A stretch of 8,437 bases of DNA, taken from the NCBI GenBank assembly GCA_017440445.1, contig JAFSHE010000112.1:1-8437 (forward strand). The letters run 5' to 3'. Source of the stretch: Oscillospiraceae bacterium. Lineage in GTDB: Bacteria; Bacillota_A; Clostridia; Oscillospirales; Ruminococcaceae. The translations under genes and the position numbers were made by a program. Below the pieces are notes generated by a model, which was given only the letters and a program-made list of their open reading frames with translations, was not told the origin of the DNA and did no database searches. Each line of letters opens with the position of its first letter. The stretch's first letter is position 1. This document shows, in pieces, positions 1 through 3,694 of this stretch.

Positions 1-17
1 CTGTCAAGAAAATGCAT
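1..17 (-). CDS. Start of a minus-strand gene that leaves the window (partial)
   Basis: Only about five codons are inside the window, read on the minus strand as M-H-F-L-D. The start is supported by a CGGAGG ribosome binding site at 25-30, seven bases upstream of the ATG at 15-17. An in-frame ATG at 21-23 sits too close to that site to be used well. An extended -10 promoter lies just upstream at 50-58. The product cannot be identified from so few residues. Confidence 0.5.
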
Positions 18-49
18 AGTCATACCTCCGAAGAATCCATTTTAAATAG

Positions 50-58
50 ATTATAGCA
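50..58 (-). promoter_or_regulatory. Extended -10 promoter for the gene leaving the left edge
   Basis: On the minus strand the bases read TGCTATAAT, a perfect extended -10 element. The position 17 bp upstream (73-78) reads TTCCTT, a poor -35, so recognition would rest on the extended -10. The promoter lies directly behind the terminator of the upstream minus-strand gene, which suggests an independent transcription unit. Confidence 0.55.
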
Positions 59-69
59 TATTTTTTCCC

Positions 70-104
70 AAAAAGGAATATCCCCGCTGATATTTCAACG
101 GGGA
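70..104 (-). terminator. Intrinsic terminator of the 94-residue protein gene
   Basis: TCCCCG (81-86) pairs with CGGGGA (99-104), and three more pairs inside the loop (88-90 with 95-97) extend the stem. On the minus strand the stem is followed by TATTCC and then five Ts (70-74). The U-tract is interrupted, so this is a moderate-strength terminator. It begins six bases past the stop codon at 110. Confidence 0.7.
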
Positions 105-109
105 TAGAT

Positions 110-394
110 TTACAGATCCTGAAGATCAGCCTCAGGGATATCATTTTCGATGTTGTCACGTGCAAGGTCGTTGTCTATCTCGGGATAGAACTGTGAGATA
201 GGGCGATCACCGTCAGGATCGTATGCTGCGGGAGTATGATGATATACCTTTTGCGAGGGCGGTTTAGTTCCCGCAATAATGGGAGCGGCTTTGTTATGCC
301 CGTGTTTCGCCTTTCCCTGTATCTCAGGCACGGGCGCAACAGTGTTTTTTGGTCTATCATTGATCTCAGGGCGCTTCATTCCCTGCTTTGCCAT
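110..394 (-). CDS. Unrecognised small protein, charge-polarised, 94 residues
   Basis: I do not recognise this family and assign no function. The ATG at 392-394 is chosen because GAGGTG sits six bases upstream. A GTG nine bases earlier would overlap that ribosome binding site. The protein is rich in Pro, Asp, Lys and His, with no signal peptide, membrane segment or cysteine. Residues 1-50 are basic, including K3, K7, R8, R14, K16, K28, K30, K35, K44 and K49. Residues 59-94 are acidic, with twelve Asp/Glu against two Arg. A short Tyr-His-His-Thr-Pro motif (51-55) marks the switch. Such composition suggests a largely disordered protein, perhaps one that binds nucleic acid or a partner (inference). 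It is divergent from the YjfB-like gene, has its own terminator, and no convincing promoter was found in 395-470. The start, terminator and codon content support a real gene. Confidence 0.7.
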   Translation of the reverse strand: MAKQGMKRPEINDRPKNTVAPVPEIQGKAKHGHNKAAPIIAGTKPPSQKVYHHTPAAYDPDGDRPISQFYPEIDNDLARDNIENDIPEADLQDL

Positions 395-471
395 GCTTAT
401 CACCTCGTTATATTATTCATCTTTTACTGGGGGATATGCAAGGAAATTTTCAAATTAATGCTCCTAAACAC

Positions 472-500
472 TTGACAAATGGGAAAATGTGTGATAAAAT
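472..500 (+). promoter_or_regulatory. Promoter of the YjfB-like gene
   Basis: A consensus -35 TTGACA (472-477), a 17-bp spacer and a -10 TAAAAT (495-500) are present, with an extended -10 TG at 492-493. Transcription should start near 507, giving a leader of about 24 nt that contains the AAGGAGG ribosome binding site at 516-522. This is a near-ideal sigma-A type promoter. Confidence 0.85.
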
Positions 501-530
501 AAAGAAAATAAGTGTAAGGAGGCGCTGAGT

Positions 531-716
531 ATGGAATCTACGATTGCAGCTATGTCTATGCAGATGGCTATGTCCAATATGCAGAGTGCGGTTTCTGTAA
601 GCATGATGAAAAAGACCATGGAGGCTGCCCAGACTTCTATGGAAAACATCACAGAGATGATGGACGCAATGCCCTCTCCCGATGGCAGAGGAAACCTGCT
701 TAACATCCGTGTTTAA
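531..716 (+). CDS. YjfB-family putative motility protein, Met-rich, 61 residues
   Basis: The length, the small-residue/Met-rich N-terminal helix, the 'SVSMMKKTME' helix and the Gly-Asn...Ile-Arg-Val ending match the YjfB family. Its founder is a 61-residue Bacillus subtilis protein annotated only as putative motility protein, so the biochemical role is unknown. Thirteen of 61 residues are Met, spread along what would be one or two amphipathic helices (about 2-47). A Pro-Ser-Pro-Asp-Gly turn (48-52) precedes the tail. There is no signal peptide or cysteine. The start is fixed by AAGGAGG eight bases upstream. The gene has its own strong promoter and terminator, so it is monocistronic and probably well expressed. 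No flagellar or chemotaxis gene lies in the window, so context does not test the motility annotation. Confidence 0.75.
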   Translation: MESTIAAMSMQMAMSNMQSAVSVSMMKKTMEAAQTSMENITEMMDAMPSPDGRGNLLNIRV

Positions 717-725
717 GATCAAGCA

Positions 726-760
726 TAATGCCGGCATTTTTTGTCGGCATTAATTTTTTT
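726..760 (+). terminator. Intrinsic terminator of the YjfB-like gene
   Basis: TAATGCCG (726-733) pairs with CGGCATTA (745-752) across an 11-nt loop. Seven Ts follow at 754-760. It begins ten bases past the stop codon and just upstream of the rplJ promoter, insulating the two units. Confidence 0.9.
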
Positions 761-780
761 GAATTTTTTCATAAAAACAC

Positions 781-809
781 TTGACAAAATTATTTTGTTG
801 TGATATACT
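781..809 (+). promoter_or_regulatory. rplJL promoter
   Basis: Consensus -35 TTGACA (781-786), 17-bp spacer and -10 TATACT (804-809) with an extended -10 TG at 801-802. The predicted start near 816 gives a leader of about 166 nt before rplJ, long enough for the L10 leader RNA that follows. Confidence 0.88.
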
Positions 810-815
810 ATATAT

Positions 816-935
816 GCTGTTCTAAAGACAGCAGGTAGCCGCAAGGCTGTAAAGGTCTGTCCACCTGCCGAGGAATGGGAATTATTCAGATTTTCTGCGT
901 TCCTTTCTGTCTTTGTTCAGAGAGGGATTTTTTAT
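816..935 (+). ncRNA. Ribosomal protein L10 leader RNA (autoregulatory)
   Basis: The segment sits between the rplJ promoter and rplJ and has the marks of the Firmicutes L10 leader: a GACAGCAGGT strand (827-836) and a partner ACCTGCCGAGG (863-873). GCAGGT (831-836) pairs with ACCTGC (863-868). Inside it a hairpin AGCC/GGCT (837-840 with 845-848) is capped by a GCAA tetraloop. Known family role: L10, alone or with L12, binds this RNA and represses its own operon. A terminator at 900-933 lies downstream in the same leader, so control here is probably by premature termination. GAGGAATG (870-877) can pair with CGTTCCTT (898-905), which would exclude the terminator; this antiterminator is my inference from base pairing. 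Confidence 0.85.
900..933 (+). terminator. Attenuator terminator inside the L10 leader
   Basis: TTCCTTTCTG (900-909) pairs with CAGAGAGGGA (918-927), a ten-pair stem with two G-U pairs and an 8-nt loop. Six Ts follow at 928-933. It lies 48 bases before the rplJ start codon, so it would end transcription before the operon unless an alternative fold disrupts it. Confidence 0.8.
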
Positions 936-981
936 TTCCGTGCTTTGAAACAGCGTAAATTTAGAAGAAGGAGTGAATTTA

Positions 982-1491
982 ATGCCTAGTAAAAGCATAC
1001 TCGAACAGAAGCAGGCTTACGTTACTGAGCTGGCTGACAAGCTGAAGGCTTCCGCAGGCGGTGTTATCGTTGATTACAAGGGTATCTCCGTTGAGGAAGA
1101 CACAAAGCTCCGTAAGGAACTCCGCGAGAACGGTGTTGACTACTTCGTAGTAAAGAACACACTGTTAAAGCGTGCTGCTGAGATGGCAGGAATCGAGGGT
1201 CTTGAGCCCGCACTTTCCGGCACAACAGCTATTGCGCTTCACGCTGAGGACATCATCGTTGCCCCCAAGCTTCTGAACAAGAAGGCAGAGTCCTCTGATG
1301 GTAAGTTCTCCATCAAGCTCGGCTTCATTGGCACCGAGGCAATTTCTAAGGAAGAAGTTGAGAAGTACGCAAAGCTTCCTTCCAAGGAGACACTGCTCTC
1401 TCAGCTCGTGTTCATGCTGCAGTCTCCCATCCAGCGTGTTGCTATCGCTATCAACGAGATCGCAAAGAAGAACGAAGAGCAGTCCGCTTAA
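982..1491 (+). CDS. rplJ: 50S ribosomal protein L10 (uL10)
   Basis: The 169-residue product is L10, which anchors the L7/L12 dimers in the ribosomal stalk that recruits translational GTPases. The N-terminal rRNA-binding domain (about 1-100) shows the family stretches 'GGVIVDYKGISVEE' and 'YFVVKNTLLKRAA'. The C-terminal helix (about 132-169, 'LSQLVFMLQSPIQRVAIAIN') is the L7/L12 docking region. The length is normal for the family. The ATG at 982 is chosen because AAGGAG (968-973) is eight bases upstream; an in-frame GTG at 973 overlaps that site. It is first in a two-gene operon with rplL and is preceded by an L10 leader RNA, so feedback regulation is expected. Confidence 0.97.
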   Translation: MPSKSILEQKQAYVTELADKLKASAGGVIVDYKGISVEEDTKLRKELRENGVDYFVVKNTLLKRAAEMAGIEGLEPALSGTTAIALHAEDIIVAPKLLNKKAESSDGKFSIKLGFIGTEAISKEEVEKYAKLPSKETLLSQLVFMLQSPIQRVAIAINEIAKKNEEQSA

Positions 1492-1506
1492 TTCACGGAC
1501 AACTAC

Positions 1507-1551
1507 TCCCGCAGCTTAAGGCGGGGAACTTAAATGCTGCATAATATGCAG
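1507..1551 (+). other. Two hairpins in the rplJ-rplL spacer
   Basis: TCCCGC (1507-1512) can pair with GCGGGG (1521-1526), and CTGCAT (1537-1542) with ATGCAG (1546-1551). Neither is followed by a T-run, so they are not terminators. They occupy most of the 98-base gap between rplJ and rplL. Possible roles are RNA processing or stabilisation that helps give the excess of L7/L12 over L10; this is inference. Confidence 0.5.
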
Positions 1552-1589
1552 AACAACAAAATTTAAACATATTTATGGAGGAAATTAAA

Positions 1590-1967
1590 ATGGCTTCTGA
1601 GAAGATTTTAGCTATGATTGAAGAAGTTAAGGCTCTTTCTGTACTTGAGCTTAACGAACTGGTAAAGGCTCTTGAGGAAGAGTTCGGTGTATCCGCAGCT
1701 GCTGTTGCTGCTGCTCCTGCTGCTGGCGCTGGTGCTGCTGCAGCTGCTGAGGAGAAGACAGAGTTCGACGTAATTCTTGCTTCCTTCGGTGAGAAGAAGA
1801 TGGACGTTATCAAGGCTGTTAAGGACATCTGCGGTCTTGGTCTTAAGGAGGCTAAGGAGCTCGTTGAGTCCGCTCCTAAGGCTCTTAAGGAAGGCGCTTC
1901 CAAGGCTGAGGCTGAGGAGCTCAAGGCTAAGCTCGAGGCTGTTGGCGCAACAGTTGAGCTCAAGTAA
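1590..1967 (+). CDS. rplL: 50S ribosomal protein L7/L12 (bL12)
   Basis: The 125-residue acidic protein is L7/L12, the multi-copy stalk protein that binds elongation and initiation factors. The N-terminal dimerisation and L10-binding domain spans about 1-35 ('[17 protein letters not shown]'). An Ala/Gly hinge follows (about 37-55), then the C-terminal factor-binding domain ('[23 protein letters not shown]' and '[10 protein letters not shown]'). The true start is the ATG at 1590, eight bases after GGAGG (1577-1581). An in-frame ATG at 1575 would place the ribosome binding site inside the gene. Codons are strongly biased (GCT, AAG, CTT, GAG), as expected for a very highly expressed gene. It shares the rplJ promoter and is followed directly by a terminator instead of rpoB. 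Confidence 0.98.
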   Translation: MASEKILAMIEEVKALSVLELNELVKALEEEFGVSAAAVAAAPAAGAGAAAAAEEKTEFDVILASFGEKKMDVIKAVKDICGLGLKEAKELVESAPKALKEGASKAEAEELKAKLEAVGATVELK

Positions 1968-1985
1968 TTTTATATTACAGCTTAC

Positions 1986-2015
1986 AAACCCCGTACCTTT
2001 TGGTACGGGGTTTTT
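1986..2015 (+). terminator. rplJL operon terminator
   Basis: AAACCCCGTACC (1986-1997) pairs perfectly with GGTACGGGGTTT (2002-2013) around a TTTT loop. Five Ts run from 2011 to 2015. It starts 18 bases after the rplL stop. The convergent TSUP gene stops at 2017, so the same hairpin may also act on the minus strand, but there the following T-run is only three bases. Confidence 0.93.
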
Positions 2016-2016
2016 G

Positions 2017-2409
2017 TTATTCTGTACGCTCCCATGGTTTTTCTTCATCATGTGATGTCGCTTTCTTTGCTGTGAAAAGCTCTCTTAATCCAAGTGCAAG
2101 CAGAAACAATGCAAAAAGCTTCCGCAGCAGCTCTGACGGGATGATATCTGAGGCAAGGGTTCCGAGGATCGCACCTATTACTCCTCCGGGGATGTATTTC
2201 TTCAGAAGCGACTTATCAACAAGCCCTCCCCTTATGTGTACGATGAGCGAAACCAGCGCTATCGGCAGGAAGAACAACAGATTTATTCCCTGTGCGGCCT
2301 TCTGCCCTACATCTGCAAAGATGGTGAGCCATATCACCAGCACAAACCCGCCGCCAAGTCCCATGGAAGCTATCGCTCCCGTTATAAATCCGACTATCGC
2401 TTCCATCAT
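2017..2409 (-). CDS. Half-size TSUP (TauE/SafE family) membrane protein, second of pair
   Basis: This 130-residue hydrophobic protein is a half-length member of the TauE/SafE (TSUP) family of anion/sulfur-compound transporters, whose usual members are about 250 residues with two related halves. Segment 1 (about 4-31) carries the family's Gly-rich G-x-G-G-G signature (17-21). Further membrane segments lie at about 42-57, 72-86 and 97-112. A charged tail follows (113-130). K-Y-I-P at 71-74 and G-A-I-x-G at 79-83 fall at the same residue numbers in the upstream partner, showing tandem duplication. The ATG at 2407-2409 overlaps the partner's TGA, and AAGGA lies about ten bases upstream, so the two are translationally coupled. 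The substrate is unknown. The small size is probably genuine, not a frameshift, because both proteins carry the same N-terminal signature. Confidence 0.8.
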   Translation of the reverse strand: MMEAIVGFITGAIASMGLGGGFVLVIWLTIFADVGQKAAQGINLLFFLPIALVSLIVHIRGGLVDKSLLKKYIPGGVIGAILGTLASDIIPSELLRKLFALFLLALGLRELFTAKKATSHDEEKPWERTE

Positions 2410-2747
2410 AGGAACAACATCCTTACTGCCGCTGCTGTCACAAGCACGCCGAATACTCTGTGCAGCCACACTGAGCTTATCCTCCGCAGGAAAAGCGAGC
2501 CGACAATCGCTCCGCCTATTCCCCAGGGGATATACTTCCACGCAGCGAGGAGATCAAGCTCTCCGTTCATGCCGTATGAAACAGCCGTGACACAGCTAAG
2601 CACGAAGATAAGCGCAACAGAGCTTGCATGCGCCCGCTTCGGTGAGCAGCCGTCACGCTCAAGAACAGGAACTGCAACCACTCCCCCGCCTGAGCCGAAA
2701 AAACCGTTCAGCCCGCCGCACAGAAGTCCTTTCAGAAAATTTTTCAT
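2406..2747 (-). CDS. Half-size TSUP (TauE/SafE family) membrane protein, first of pair
   Basis: The 113-residue product is mostly membrane helix and matches the N-terminal half of TauE/SafE permeases. It has a Gly-rich segment 'GFFGSGGGVVAVPVL' (15-29), helices at about 43-60, 72-87 and 98-113, and a charged loop E30-H40. It aligns with its downstream neighbour through K-Y-I-P (71-74), G-A-I-x-G (79-83), F99, R109 and F112. Known family role is export or uptake of small anions such as sulfite or organosulfur compounds; the substrate here cannot be read from sequence. The start at 2745-2747 has only a weak GGTGA upstream. No clear promoter was found, so it may rely on read-through from the flavodoxin gene. 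The stop overlaps the next start (ATGA), so the two probably work as a heterodimer. Confidence 0.8.
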   Translation of the reverse strand: MKNFLKGLLCGGLNGFFGSGGGVVAVPVLERDGCSPKRAHASSVALIFVLSCVTAVSYGMNGELDLLAAWKYIPWGIGGAIVGSLFLRRISSVWLHRVFGVLVTAAAVRMLFL

Positions 2748-2803
2748 TTACATCACCGTAATTAGTGTGTTATTTTCATTCAGAAAAAAACGTGTAAAAT
2801 AAT

Positions 2804-2834
2804 AGAAAAGCAGACCGCAGTGGTCTGCTTTTCT
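2804..2834 (-). terminator. Terminator of the flavodoxin-like gene
   Basis: A perfect 13-bp inverted repeat: 2804-2816 pairs with 2822-2834 around a 5-nt loop. Both outer arms contain four As or Ts, so it could terminate on either strand. On the minus strand the stem ends in CTTTTCT followed by ATTATTTT. It lies about 40 bases past the flavodoxin stop and 57 bases before the TSUP pair, separating the two minus-strand units. Confidence 0.85.
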
Positions 2835-2875
2835 AACATAGTTCAATTACAATATCAGAATTCGATATAATATTA

Positions 2876-3361
2876 TCATAGCCTTGTCAGCGCAAACGCA
2901 ATAAGCTCTGACAGGTTCTCCTCCGAAACAAAGTCGCCGCCGTTTTTGAATACCTCTATCGCATCGGCATACTCGGGCTTATTCTCCTTGATAAGGCTAT
3001 CACGTACAAAACCGAGCATCATCTTGTTTATGCCCTTAAGCTTGTTATTGTCAAGCCCGCCCCAGAGATAGAACAGCGGTATCTCAAGCTTGTTTGCCTC
3101 ACGGACTATCTCGGTGTTCTTATCTGTTTTGGGATTCATTCCAACAGCAGCCGCGGCAATAATATTCCACTGCTTTTTAGCCTTGTCCAGTCCGCTTATC
3201 TTATTAGCAAATACCCAGCCCATGAAGATTATTTCTTCACCCTTTTGCACTGACTTTTTCGCCTCTGACAACGTATAGGCAGGAACACCGATCTTCTTTG
3301 AGAGAATTTTTGCATAACGTTCAGTAAATCCAGTGTTAGATTCATATACTATCGCTTTCAT
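2876..3361 (-). CDS. Flavodoxin-fold protein, 161 residues
   Basis: The N-terminus reads as a beta strand (MKAIVYES) followed by N-T-G-F-T-E, matching the T/S-x-T-G-x-T FMN phosphate-binding loop of flavodoxins (residues 8-13). The second strand 'EEIIFMGWVFANKISG' (42-57) and third 'NIIAAAAVGMNP' fit the alternating fold, and the length is in the flavodoxin range. Such proteins bind FMN and carry electrons or serve as NAD(P)H:quinone-type reductases. Which applies here is not clear, and the aromatic residues that cover the flavin in classical flavodoxins are not obvious. W49 and 'FYLWGGLDNNK' (97-107) are candidates for the flavin region. It is a cytoplasmic, single-gene unit with its own promoter and terminator. 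AAAGGA six bases upstream supports the ATG at 3359-3361. Confidence 0.8.
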   Translation of the reverse strand: MKAIVYESNTGFTERYAKILSKKIGVPAYTLSEAKKSVQKGEEIIFMGWVFANKISGLDKAKKQWNIIAAAAVGMNPKTDKNTEIVREANKLEIPLFYLWGGLDNNKLKGINKMMLGFVRDSLIKENKPEYADAIEVFKNGGDFVSEENLSELIAFALTRL

Positions 3362-3401
3362 GTTTTATCCTTTCTGTATTTGTGTGTTCTTTTCTACTGA
3401 T

Positions 3402-3431
3402 ATTCTACCACAAACTTTACCCGTTTGTCAA
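3402..3431 (-). promoter_or_regulatory. Promoter of the flavodoxin-like gene
   Basis: On the minus strand TTGACA (3426-3431), an 18-bp spacer and TAGAAT (3402-3407) with an extended -10 TG form a good promoter. Transcription should begin near 3395, leaving a leader of about 33 nt. Confidence 0.78.
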
Positions 3432-3444
3432 TTAATAATTTAAA

Positions 3445-3473
3445 GCACTGAAAAATATCCAAAAAACCAGTGC
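3445..3473. repeat. Inverted repeat between the flavodoxin and ilvB promoters
   Basis: GCACTG (3445-3450) and CAGTGC (3468-3473) form a perfect 6-bp inverted repeat with a 17-bp A-rich spacer. A further palindrome CACATGTG covers 3473-3480. The repeat centre lies about 80 bases upstream of the first predicted ilvB start site and behind the divergent flavodoxin promoter. That position would suit a regulator acting on one or both units; the regulator is not identified. Confidence 0.4.
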
Positions 3474-3503
3474 ACATGTGTGGAAAATACAGCAGTAATT
3501 TCG

Positions 3504-3532
3504 TTGACAACAGCGGCTTAATGTGTTAAAAT
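3504..3532 (+). promoter_or_regulatory. ilvB upstream promoter (P1)
   Basis: TTGACA (3504-3509), a 17-bp spacer and TAAAAT (3527-3532) with extended -10 TG at 3524-3525. The predicted start is near 3539, giving a leader of about 155 nt before ilvB. Confidence 0.78.
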
Positions 3533-3541
3533 ATAAGAGTA

Positions 3542-3570
3542 TTGACTATCATCGGGATGTATGCTATAAT
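3542..3570 (+). promoter_or_regulatory. ilvB downstream promoter (P2)
   Basis: TTGACT (3542-3547), a 17-bp spacer and a perfect TATAAT (3565-3570) with extended -10 TG at 3562-3563. The predicted start is near 3577, leaving about 118 nt of leader. P1 and P2 are 38 bp apart in tandem, and P1's start site would fall just upstream of P2's -35. Confidence 0.82.
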
Positions 3571-3579
3571 CATTACAAG

Positions 3580-3649
3580 GTCAATGGATGTGTTCTCCTT
3601 GAATGACAGGCATTCTATGGAACGAAGCATCTCATTGGCTTTTTCTTTT
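3580..3649 (+). terminator. ilvB: Attenuator-like hairpin in the ilvB leader
   Basis: GTCAATGG (3580-3587) can pair with TCATTGGC (3632-3639) with two G-U pairs. ATG (3588-3590) adds three pairs with CAT (3628-3630) across a one-base bulge. The stem is followed at once by TTTTTCTTTT (3640-3649), the layout of an intrinsic terminator 46 bases before ilvB. The long loop holds a second hairpin, GAATG (3601-3605) with CATTC (3611-3615). CAAGG (3576-3580) with CCTTG (3597-3601) is a possible competing stem. I see no T-box or known riboswitch consensus. The weak, long-loop stem makes the call uncertain. Confidence 0.45.
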
Positions 3650-3694
3650 ACATCAGGGTGATAACAGACAACATAAGAAAGGAACATATCAGAT

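Noticed and set aside
450..737. Minus-strand frames of 80-95 codons over the YjfB-like gene
   Set aside because: They are antisense to a well-supported gene with its own promoter, ribosome binding site and terminator, and they run through the terminator or promoter.
1493..2051. Two minus-strand frames of about 150 codons across rplL
   Set aside because: Both are Ser/Ala/Leu-rich mirror images of the highly biased rplL codons and one crosses the rplL terminator. No start signals support them.
2406..2409. A frameshift splitting one full-length TauE/SafE gene
   Set aside because: Both products have the same N-terminal Gly-rich signature and align to one another throughout, and the ATGA junction is a normal coupled start, so a pair of half-size genes is the better reading.
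2406..2541. N-terminal extension of the second TSUP protein back to 2541
   Set aside because: The extra 44 residues are polar, overlap the first TSUP gene and have no family resemblance. The ATG at 2407-2409 with AAGGA upstream and the ATGA overlap is the better start.
2000..2802. Plus-strand open frames of 188 and 196 codons over the transporter pair
   Set aside because: They are antisense to the two TSUP genes, lack membrane or domain signatures and have no ribosome binding site.
3577..3694. T-box riboswitch upstream of ilvB
   Set aside because: The leader is only about 118-155 nt and I see no T-box sequence or specifier-loop architecture, although ilv operons in Firmicutes often have one.
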